Shown in pieces: positions 6,702-13,268 of a DNA stretch of 14,922 nucleotides (its first letter is position 1; every line of letters starts with the position of its first letter). Both the position numbers and the translations under genes were made by a program. The stretch is from Synechococcus sp. GFB01 (GTDB lineage: Bacteria; Cyanobacteriota; Cyanobacteriia; PCC-6307; Cyanobiaceae). The DNA is taken from the NCBI RefSeq assembly GCF_001039265.1, contig NZ_LFEK01000008.1, forward strand, positions 1 to 14,922. Direction: 5' to 3'. The notes beneath the pieces were generated by a model. It ran no database searches, was not told the DNA's origin, and saw only the letters and a list, made by a program, of their open reading frames with translations.

Positions 6702-7632
6702 ATGGCTGTCCCCACATACGATCTGTTCATTGAGCCGGTGCTCAGGTATCTGGCTGCTCATCCAGAGGGTGTATCCGCCAAAGACGCTCATGAAGCGGCT
6801 GCAGATGTTCTTTGCGTATCCGACGAAGACAGGCAAGAGCTCTTACCAAGCGGTGCTCAGCTTATCTACAAGAATCGAGCAGGGTGGGCCCACGACAGAC
6901 TAAAACGTGCAGGCTTGTCAAGCAGCCCACGGCGAGGAACATGGAAGATACTAAGGAGGGACTTGATTTTGTAGCGTCACATCCAGAACCTTTCTCATCA
7001 CAGACGTCAACCCAGTTGGCGATGGGATTTATCGGTGTCAGGCTCAAGCCAGAACCAACGAATGGTGATAAAGCCGAGCAAGAGCAGGCAGTGCCTTCCC
7101 TTATTTCGTCAACTGTTGCTAGCCTGATGATCGACTTGGTGAGGCCCTTCGCGAGATCAGACAGACAACAGAATCAGAGTTACTTGAGCTTCTCGGAAAT
7201 GTATCTCCTTCATTCTTCGAGTCCATAGTGTTAGATCTTCTTCATGCTATGGGGTATGGCATAAGCCGAGCAGATCTTCAGAGGGTTGGCGGTGCAGGTG
7301 ATGGGGGCATTGATGGGGTGATTTCTCTTGATAGGCTTGGGTTGGAGAAGGTGTATGTTCAAGCAAAACGTTGGCAGAGCAGTGTTGGCAGGCCAGATCT
7401 TCAGGCTTTTTACGGGGCACTTGCAGGGCATAAAGCCAGAAAAGGAGTGTTTATCACAACATCTTCTTACACTGCTCAAGCAGTAGAGTTTGCCCGCTCT
7501 GTTGAAGGTATCGTTCTTGTTGACGGCCTTCGGCTCGCAGGTTTAATGATCGACCATGAGATTGGGGTCAATGCTCGTGTTTTGCGTATTCCCAAAATTG
7601 ACAGTGACTACTTCGATGAAGAGGCTACCTAA
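6702..7632 (+). CDS. Mrr-like type IV restriction endonuclease (two frameshifts as read)
   Basis: Residues 1-90 form an Mrr N-terminal winged-helix domain (YDLFIEPVLRYLAAHPEG, then RAGWAHDRLKRAGL and GTWKI). The frame breaks at GGG 6958-6960 and again at CC 7123-7124; one base added at each gives a continuous 310-residue protein. Its C-terminal half is the Mrr catalytic domain: FFESIVLDLLHAMGYG, then GAGDGGIDGVI and VYVQAKRW, the D...QxK form of the PD-(D/E)xK nuclease site. Mrr enzymes cut methylated foreign DNA. E. coli Mrr is about 300 residues, so the length is right. The TAA stop (7630-7632) lies inside the next R'' box. Both defects are in short runs, so the gene may be intact; alone in its cassette it would be a one-gene defence system. 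Confidence 0.8.
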
Positions 7633-7728
7633 CATGCCATACACCTGACCCGCCACCGCAGAGTCACTGCGCCCTCTGAAAACCTTCATATATGGCTCTC
7701 TGCGGGCAGGTGATGGCCAGCGTTAGAG
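7627..7728 (+). repeat. attC site 7 (type A)
   Basis: R'' ACCTAAC (7627-7633) and R' GTTAGAG (7722-7728). Left arm GCCAT-A-CACCTG-A-CCCGC against right arm GCGGGCAGGTGATGGC; the first bulged base is A here. The inner loop also pairs CCGCAGAG with CTCTGCGG. Confidence 0.9.
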
Positions 7729-7762
7729 AGATGGGGGCGAAGCGGCTGCCACCCAGAACGGG

Positions 7763-7777
7763 TATACTCTCTGTATA
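7763..7777. promoter_or_regulatory. Candidate mazEF-2 promoter/operator
   Basis: TATACTCTCTGTATA has perfect five-base arms around a five-base centre, and its left half is a good -10 hexamer (TATACT). It lies 15 bases before the GTG start of mazE. Binding of the MazE-MazF complex here would shut off the promoter. No strong -35 box is visible. Confidence 0.45.
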
Positions 7778-7791
7778 GCCGCCGGGTTGCT

Positions 7792-8034
7792 GTGCAGACG
7801 CGCGTCCAGAAATGGGGGAACAGCCTCGGGGTGCGGATCCCGCGTGGCCTTGCTGAGGAGGTTGGCCTCGGTGCTGGCACTGAAGTGAGCTTGAGTGCCA
7901 AGGATGGCGAGCTTGTCGTGAAGCCTTCTGTTCCTGCTCGCCTCAGCCTCGATGATCTGTTGGCAGACGTATCAGAAGAGAACCTCCATTCCTCTATCGA
8001 TACGGGTTCAGCCGTCGGTGCGGAGATGTTCTAG
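7792..8034 (+). CDS. mazE: MazE antitoxin (AbrB fold)
   Basis: This 80-residue protein begins VQTRVQKWGNSLGVRIPRGL, the AbrB/MazE DNA-binding hairpin, and ends in an acidic segment (SLDDLLADVSEENLHS) that should bind the toxin. The GTG at 7792 is chosen because the family starts just before this motif. The TAG stop shares its G with the GTG start of mazF, a one-base overlap giving coupled translation. A short palindrome at 7763-7777 is a likely autoregulatory site. It is intact and resembles chromosomal MazE of proteobacteria more than the mazE at 5187 does. Confidence 0.92.
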   Translation: MQTRVQKWGNSLGVRIPRGLAEEVGLGAGTEVSLSAKDGELVVKPSVPARLSLDDLLADVSEENLHSSIDTGSAVGAEMF

Positions 8035-8393
8035 TGACTGCTGCGTATGTTCCTGAACGGGGCGACCTGGTCTGGCTTGAATTCACACCGCAGACGGGTG
8101 GTGAGCAGGCTGGAAGGCGACCTGCTTTAGTGATCTCGCCGAGGGCCTACAACGCGAAGGTTGGCTTGGCCTTGTTCTGTCCAGTGACATCACGCGTCAA
8201 GGGCTATCCCTTTGAAGTGGCCTTGCCCGAGGGTAGTGGTGTGGTCGGTGTCGTTCTCGCCGATCAGCTGAAAAGCCTTGACTGGCGCGCCAGGAAGGCG
8301 AAGCTGATTGAGCGTGCTTCGGCTGATGTGTTGGCGATGGTGACAGCGAGGATCCTGCCCCTGCTTGTTCCCGACAACGCTGCCACTCTCTAA
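8034..8393 (+). CDS. mazF: MazF mRNA interferase toxin
   Basis: This 119-residue protein follows E. coli MazF closely in layout: YVPERGDLVWLEF, then GGEQAGRRPALVISP, VTSRVKGYPFEV, and VLADQLKSLDWRAR. Glu24, Arg29 and Thr52 are in the expected places. It cleaves RNA at specific short sequences when MazE is degraded. It starts at GTG 8034 inside the mazE stop. The TAA stop (8391-8393) lies within the R'' box of the next attC. No defects are seen, so the pair should be an active addiction module. Confidence 0.95.
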   Translation: MTAAYVPERGDLVWLEFTPQTGGEQAGRRPALVISPRAYNAKVGLALFCPVTSRVKGYPFEVALPEGSGVVGVVLADQLKSLDWRARKAKLIERASADVLAMVTARILPLLVPDNAATL

Positions 8394-8490
8394 CACGGCC
8401 ATGCACCTGACCCGCCACCGCCGAATCACTACGCCCACTGAGAACATACATCCATAGCTCTCTGCGGGCAGGTGATGGCCAGCGTTAGGC
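8388..8490 (+). repeat. attC site 8 (type A)
   Basis: R'' CTCTAAC (8388-8394) and R' GTTAGGC (8484-8490). Arms GGCCAT-G-CACCTG-A-CCCGC and GCGGGCAGGTGATGGC pair with only the two bulged bases G and A unpaired. The central loop resembles those of the sites at 3104 and 7627. Confidence 0.9.
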
Positions 8491-8514
8491 TTGACCACAG
8501 CCATAATGAGATGA

Positions 8515-9129
8515 ATGCCCTCAGCAGCCAGAGGAAATCTAGCTAATCGATTCCAAGATATTGAACAGCTCCTAAATGCGCATACAGCAATTGTCCAGAT
8601 TTCCAAAGCCAGTCGCATTGCCAATGCTCCAGCTGGCTCTCCAACAGCTGCCCTAAATGCCTTGGTAACCAATCCAGGCCGCGGGAGACCAAGGCAGGTG
8701 GATGCACTTAATAGAGCAGCTTTCATTCTCTCCACCTCTCACTTTCAAGGATATATTGATGAACTGCACAATGAGACAGGACTCATTGTGTTAAGTGGTC
8801 GCGCCGCTAATCCAGCAAAAAACAATAAAACTGGTTGGGAATAATACGGCCAATCCCCATGTTGACGTAATCAATAAGATGTTTGCAGGAATTGGAATTT
8901 ACGACTTGATGGATACAATAAGCTGGCAGAACTGCTCCAACGAGTCCGTCAAAAGTAGGCTGAAGAGCTATCTAGAGACGAGGAACTCTATTGCCCATGG
9001 AACAAGATCTAAAATAACCAAAGCACAGGTGGAGACAGCCAAGAAGTTTTGTTGCTTTTAGGCGACAATATAGATGACGCAGTTAAGCTGAAAGCCCATG
9101 CAATCACCGGGCAGGCGCCATGGCCATAA
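8515..9129 (+). CDS. RiboL-PSP-type HEPN protein (two compensating frameshifts as read)
   Basis: The gene starts at ATG 8515, 25 bases after the R' box. The frame breaks at A6 (8817-8822, one base too many) and at T4 (9047-9050, one too few); correcting both gives 204 residues ending TGQAPWP. Key parts are NRAAFILSTSHFQGYIDE and TRNSIAHG, with the R-x4-H HEPN RNase motif intact. The layout, including the closing PW-P motif, parallels the HEPN protein at 5904, but sequence similarity is moderate and this copy keeps its catalytic Arg. Such proteins are predicted RNases in defence and toxin loci; the target is unknown. No attC follows it directly; a protease gene begins 56 bases later. Confidence 0.75.
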
Positions 9130-9184
9130 TCGCAACCTAGCATTCTTGTCTGATTACTCAATTTTATTCGATTTGCCAAAGGAA

Positions 9185-9701
9185 ATGGCTCTAACGTCTA
9201 ACTTCTTAAACCAGAATATCGTTCGCCTAGAACTACTTGCAGTAGGCAGAAATATCGGAACTGCTACTGGGTTTTTCATGAAATGGAGCGACCAGTGGTA
9301 TCTAGTATCGAATTGGCACGTGTTCTCTGGTCGTGAGCCATTAACAGGGCAGCCCAAGCATTCAAGTTGTGCAGTGCCCGATTCTTGCAGGTATTCTGTT
9401 CTATGCCTAAGCGGAGAAGCTCTAAGTGTTGCCAGCTACGAGCTTCACCTAGGAAGTGCTGATGAAGATACCGCGAGATGGTATCAGCATCCAACCATGG
9501 TCAAGATTGTGATATCGCTGCCATTCCAGTCGATGCGCAATCGATCAGATACGCAAAGGATCTACTGGATGAGGGCGGTCATGACCCAAGGATGGTGGTG
9601 GATTTAGGTGGAGAGTTGTTTTTTGCCTGGCTATCCGCTGGGCCTATCGTCAAACGGATGTATGGCTATCTGGAAGAGAGCCAGCTTGGCTTCTTCACTA
9701 G
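9185..9701 (+). pseudogene. Trypsin-like serine protease domain, cut off by an insertion sequence
   Basis: From ATG 9185 the protein has TATGFFMKWSDQWYLVSNWHVFSG, where His45 is the catalytic His of the trypsin-like fold. A one-base loss at CC 9491-9492 shifts the frame; beyond it HGQDCDIAAIPV carries the catalytic Asp (codon 9511). The reading continues to the CTAG at 9698-9701, where the IS5-family element begins. The region that would carry the GxSG nucleophile is missing, and I cannot find it after the element. The start is uncertain, because the purine-rich AAAGGA abuts the ATG. Similar stand-alone proteases occur in bacterial defence islands. With no attC between them, it may have formed a two-gene cassette with the HEPN gene. 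Confidence 0.65.
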
Positions 9702-10863
9702 GGAGACTCTGGGAAACCAGGGCAGTCCAGGCGAGAATTGGCCTGTGAATGCAGGCTAGGGCTGGATTGATGGGCGGCAAGCAACTTGGCTTCTCTGACT
9801 ACGAGCAGGCAACCGCCAAGAAGCAGACCAAGCGCGAGAAGTTCCTTGCGGAGATGGAGGTCGTTGTGCCCTGGGATGCCCTCATCGCGCTGATCGAACC
9901 GCATTACCCCAAAACCAGCAAGAAGGGTGGGAGACCTCCGTACCCACTGATGACGATGCTGCGCATCCATCTGCTGCAGCAGTGGTACTCCCTCAGCGAT
10001 CCCGCCATGGAAGAGGCCCTGATCGAGGTGCCCACCATGCGCCGCTTTGCCGGCATCGATCTGGTCAGCGACCGGATCCCTGATGAGACCACGATCCTGA
10101 CCTTTCGCCACCTGCTGGAGAAGCATGAGCTCGGCGAGCAGATCTTTGAGACCGTCAAAGCCCACCTCAGTGCGCGGGGTATGACGATGCGCCAGGGCAC
10201 GATCGTGGATGCCACCTTGATCGCCGCTCCCAGTTCCACCAAGAACAAAGAGGGGAAGCGGGATCCTGAGATGCACCAGACCAAGAAGGGCAACCAGTGG
10301 TATCACGGGATGAAAGTCCATATCGGAGTCGACAAGGACTCAGGCCTGATCCACTCAGTCGTCACAACGGCTGCCAACGTTCACGATCTCACCCCAGCTG
10401 CTGAGCTGCTGCATGGTGATGAGAGGGTGGTTTACGGCGATGCCGGCTACCAAGGCATTGCCAAGAGACACGAGATGGCGAGCAAGACAACGACGTTTCA
10501 CGTGGCGATGCGACCAGGCAAACGCCGGGCATTGCCTGACACTGCAGAGGGCAGACTGCAGGATCTGATCGAGGCGGCCAAAGCGCACATCCGCGCCAAG
10601 GTCGAGCACCCATTTCGCGTGATCAAGCAGCAGTTCGGATTCCAGAAGACCCGACTGCGAGGAATGGCCAAGAATCGCTGCAAGGTCAACGTGATTGCTG
10701 CGCTGACGAATCTGTTCCTGGCGCGGCGGCTGTTGCTTTCGGCGATATGAACGGCTTGTGGAGTGCCTGTAGGGCCTAATCGGGCCTCCGACAGCACCCA
10801 AAGGCGTGGAGACAAAGAGGCAGCGCGTCGACAGGGAGGCTTTTGAGTCAAACCAGAGGCCAA
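9702..10863 (+). mobile_element. IS5-family insertion sequence (copy 2)
   Basis: The left end GGAGACTCTGG (9702-9712) follows CTAG (9698-9701), a YTAR-type target. The right end, read on the minus strand, is TTGGCCTCTGG near 10863; seven of eleven positions match the left end. No CTAG follows it, so either the right edge is misplaced by a few bases or the flank has changed. It carries one intact transposase gene and is about 1.16 kb long. It disrupts the protease gene and separates it from the methyltransferase cassette. Confidence 0.75.
9770..10750 (+). CDS. IS5-family transposase
   Basis: This intact 326-residue protein has the same length and layout as the transposase of IS5. The DDE catalytic residues are Asp147 (IVDAT), Asp224 (YGDAGYQG) and Glu279 (KVEHPFR), with the conserved [13 protein letters not shown] block between the first two. 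A DUF772-type N-terminal region with GGRPPYPLMTMLRIH precedes it. The ATG at 9770 is chosen because the sequence from MGGKQLGF onward is shared with the decayed copy at 1232-2210; in-frame codons upstream are probably untranslated. Roughly three quarters or more of residues match that copy by eye, so the two are related but distinct elements. Confidence 0.95.
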   Translation: MGGKQLGFSDYEQATAKKQTKREKFLAEMEVVVPWDALIALIEPHYPKTSKKGGRPPYPLMTMLRIHLLQQWYSLSDPAMEEALIEVPTMRRFAGIDLVSDRIPDETTILTFRHLLEKHELGEQIFETVKAHLSARGMTMRQGTIVDATLIAAPSSTKNKEGKRDPEMHQTKKGNQWYHGMKVHIGVDKDSGLIHSVVTTAANVHDLTPAAELLHGDERVVYGDAGYQGIAKRHEMASKTTTFHVAMRPGKRRALPDTAEGRLQDLIEAAKAHIRAKVEHPFRVIKQQFGFQKTRLRGMAKNRCKVNVIAALTNLFLARRLLLSAI

Positions 10864-11106
10864 CCGGGCGAGAGATGGACCTCAGTTGCTTCTAAAACCC
10901 CTGTTGCCCAGAGATTCCCTAAGACTTGGGCACAGATCAAAAGCTATGCATAATCAATGCTTCCATCCTCCTCTGCAGTTGGGCGCTCCGTGGCACACAG
11001 CTGTCGAAGTCCACGGCAGCGGGGCTTTCAGGTCAACCCAATGTTTGATTAGGCTACAAAGCGTGGATGCCCATAAAATACAACAAGCATAACCTCGGAG
11101 ACCTCA
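10864..11106. other. Non-coding remnant between the IS and the methyltransferase gene
   Basis: I see no gene, no attC and no continuation of the interrupted protease here. GGAG at 11097-11100 is the ribosome binding site for the gene that starts at 11107. The missing protease end and the missing attC suggest that DNA was lost when or after the insertion sequence arrived. Confidence 0.5.
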
Positions 11107-11918
11107 GTGAAAAGCCTAGAAACGCACTATTCGGCAACCGAGATTGAAAGCCGAATTCTGGCTGCATTACGAACTGCCGGGCTGAACCCCGAGAAACGCT
11201 TGTTTCCCACGCAGCTCGCGGCGCTTGATCACTTTCACACCGGAGGATTTCGCGCTTCACTTCTCTTAAGGGACTTGGCACAGATTCGGATCGATGACCG
11301 CATTCTTGATCTCGGTGCTGGACTGGCGGGACCCGCAGGATGCTGGCTGCCTTGCCAGGCAGCCATGTTGAGTGCATCGATATGTCGCAAGACTATTGCG
11401 TCGCAGCCAAATTGCTGAACCGGCTCACGGGCCTCGAGGAGCTCATCGAAGTTAACGTTGGCAGCGCCCTCGACATTCCATTCTCGGACAACTCGTTTGA
11501 TGTTATCTGGATGCAGAATATCGGCATGAACATAGCAGACAAGCAGAGACTTTATGAGGAAATCAACCGAGTCCTGAAGCCTGGTGGCCGATTTGCATTC
11601 CAGGAAATGGTCGCAGGGGAAACTGCTTCCTCTTAGTTTCCCCTGCCTTGGGCGACCGTTTCCACGGACAACTAACTCATTGCCGCTGAAGAATTTGGCG
11701 CTCTGCTTACAAGAAGCGGATTCGAAGCCATTTACTTTGCAGACGTGAGCGAAGAATCTTTGACGCTACCTGCCAGTGGAGGTCCAGAAGCTGTCACGCA
11801 GGCGCCAGTGAGTCTGTCAGTCTACGTCAATGACCTTGCCGAGAAAGCTGATAATGCGGCTCGCAGTCTTCGAGAGCGTCAGATTCGCCTCTACAGAGGT
11901 GTGTTCAGGGCGATATGA
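11107..11918 (+). pseudogene. Class I SAM-dependent methyltransferase (one frameshift, two in-frame stops)
   Basis: GTG 11107 follows GGAG at 11097-11100. Motif I is ILDLGAG at residues 66-72, followed by a frame break near 11334-11338; one added base joins it to ARMLAALPGSHVECIDMS. Then come DIPFSDNSFDVIWMQNIGMNI (motifs around the methyl-acceptor pocket) and INRVLKPGGRFAFQEM. Two stops, TAG 11634 and TAA 11673, interrupt the same frame, which otherwise continues through FPLPWA and EEFGALLTRSGFEA to TGA 11916. The corrected length is 270 residues. The pattern resembles sarcosine/dimethylglycine and related small-molecule methyltransferases, but the substrate cannot be told. Two stops plus a shift make real decay more likely than for other genes here. 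It is the last cassette gene. Confidence 0.7.
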
Positions 11919-11934
11919 CTCACGATTCAGAGCC

Positions 11935-12021
11935 GCCTAACATCCAGATTCAGAATGCGGGAGCAGGAGGTGGCTTATGGTATATCAAAGCCCTGCCCGC
12001 TTCTGAGCTTGAGCGTTCAGC
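11935..12021 (+). repeat. attC site 9 (type B-like), last in the array
   Basis: R'' GCCTAAC (11935-11941) and R' GTTCAGC (12015-12021), the latter off consensus at one position. The left arm CAGATTCAGAA-T-GCGGG pairs with CCCGCTTCTGAGCTTG of the right arm, with a bulged T and one or two mismatches. The terminal position and imperfect R' box fit the oldest site of an array. Confidence 0.75.
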
Positions 12022-12027
12022 TCAATA

Positions 12028-12041
12028 GCCCCAAAAGGGGC
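12028..12041. terminator. GC-rich hairpin just after the last attC
   Basis: GCCCC-AAAA-GGGGC forms a perfect five-base-pair stem with an A4 loop. No T run follows, so it is not a clear intrinsic terminator, but its place at the array border could limit read-through into the flank. Confidence 0.35.
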
Positions 12042-12225
12042 CCATGGCATCCAGCAGCACGCGAAACAACCAGGTCGGGGCATCAAGCTGGAGATCCTTT
12101 CGCCAGGCTTGCAAGTCGTTTGCTTCATAACGGCCCGTCGTGTGGATCATCAGGAGTGCACTCGGCCCTCAAGGAGCCATAGGCGTGCAGATAATGGTGG
12201 CAAGTCTCAACGACAGATCGGTGGC

Positions 12226-12995
12226 ATGTGGAAACGAACAGCCCTATCCATTGCCACCCTTTCACTGGCAAGCGCTGGCTGTACACGCACCAGCCCTGCG
12301 CTGCCCAAAAATCTCAATGACCTCGTCGTAACGATTCAGCTTGAGCAACAAAGCACGGCCGACTACTCCCGCGACAGCTTCGTGCCGAGCTGGCGAATCG
12401 TGATGGCACGGTTATTGAACAGGATGAGACCCACATCGAGGTCAATGGAACCAGGATGCAATTCAGGGCCAGGGAAGGGATATATTACAACCGCTACGCC
12501 TATTATTATATCGACACCCATGCACACAAAGGCTTCCGGCTATTGCCATCAACAAACTATAGCTTTGTATTGGTAATGCCAAATGGCTCGCGCCGCCAGT
12601 TGACAACTCTGAAAACCCCTTTCGCGGTTTCCCTGAACCAATTCGGCTTTGCCAGAATCCCGTCATCACCCCCAGCTGCGGCCTTCACATGGAGCGATCT
12701 TGCCGGCCCCATGCGGCTCTCCATTGCGCGTACGGATCAGATTCCCGATGCCGCCGGACAGCTGGTGTCGGTGGTTGGTAATCCCGACAATCAGGACTCG
12801 CTTCACCGCACGATTGGTCCAGGTTGGTTTCGCTCCCGGAGTGGCAAGTGGCTGCTGCCGCAACGCTTTCTGGTCTCGAGCCCCAAGCGCCGACTGGAGA
12901 TGTTGGAGGCGTGGATCCAAGCCGAAACAAGGGCGCCTGTGCCCAACCCTTCTCCAGGAAGAGCTCGGCAACAGCCAAGCGGAAGCTGGAACTGA
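12226..12995 (+). CDS. Putative lipoprotein of unknown function (frameshifted as read)
   Basis: The N-terminus MWKRTALSIATLSLASAGC is a lipoprotein signal peptide with Cys19 as the predicted lipidation site. The frame breaks at CC 12385-12386; one added base joins SFVP to ELANRDGTVIEQDE and gives about 256 residues. The mature part is rich in Tyr and beta-strand-like segments (GIYYNRYAYYYID, NYSFVLVM, TFTWSDL-like). I do not recognise a domain. The C-terminus after about residue 235 is of low complexity and may be altered. The 204 bases between the last attC and the start hold only a short hairpin. It is probably resident chromosome, not a cassette. Confidence 0.55.
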
Positions 12996-13268
12996 CCTTG
13001 GAGTGGCCCTTGGCAGCCAGGAACGGGACAGCAGAGCCTTGACCTTCTTGCTTGCCTCGATCCGGTAGTTGAGCGATTTGCTGGTGATCGTTCCACAGGC
13101 ACCTCAGCAGGTGCTGGGCATGGGATTGGGGCATCCCTCAGGGGCTCGAGTTCGGCTCATCCATGGCCGGCCTGAGAAGGACCTCGCACGTGTTCCCAGG
13201 TCCGATGACACCTAGCCAGCCCAGAAAAGACTGGCTAGCAAAGGGGTGACAGAGCCCAGGGATGACCC
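12996..13268. other. Intergenic region upstream of the hydrolase
   Basis: No gene is supported here on either strand. It holds the inverted repeat listed separately at 13212-13238. An open minus-strand frame crosses it, but I cannot assign it to a family. Confidence 0.4.
13212..13238. repeat. Inverted repeat, 8-bp perfect arms
   Basis: CTAGCCAG and CTGGCTAG are separated by 11 bases, about 30 bases before the hydrolase start. There is no T run after it. It could be an operator, or a terminator for upstream transcription. Confidence 0.45.

Larger units (their letters stand above)
2292..12021 (+). mobile_element. Integron-type cassette array (CALIN: attC sites without an integrase in view)
   Basis: Nine attC-like sites lie at 2292, 3104, 4206, 5036, 5770, 6580, 7627, 8388 and 11935, separated by 0.7-1.1 kb cassettes except where an IS5-family element sits. 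All have the R'' box on the left and the R' box on the right. The cassette genes are all on the plus strand and end at or just before the R'' box, as in integrons. No intI gene, attI site or Pc promoter is visible, so the platform is either outside the window or absent. Cargo is mostly toxin-antitoxin, HEPN and restriction genes. The left end is bounded by an IS remnant; the right end is the last attC. Confidence 0.85.

Noticed and set aside
3104..8490. CRISPR array suggested by regularly recurring repeats
   Set aside because: The repeats are 85-105 bases long, imperfect and separated by whole genes, with inverted internal arms, which fits attC and not CRISPR.
9095..9140. Possible attC half (CGGGCAGG...ATGGCCAT) after the second HEPN gene
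   Set aside because: The stretch is coding for the conserved C-terminal APWP end, and neither an R'' nor an R' box is in place.
1152..10863. Composite transposon made of the two IS5-family copies
   Set aside because: The copies are clearly diverged, one is dead, and their flanking target sites differ.
10980..10986. GTTGGGC, matching the R' consensus, before the methyltransferase gene
   Set aside because: No paired arm or R'' box lies upstream within a normal attC length.
12685..13134. Minus-strand open frame of 149 codons near the lipoprotein end
   Set aside because: It has a segment (VPFLAAKGHSKVSSSFR) that looks protein-like and could be a transposase relic, but I cannot tie it to a family and it overlaps the lipoprotein frame.
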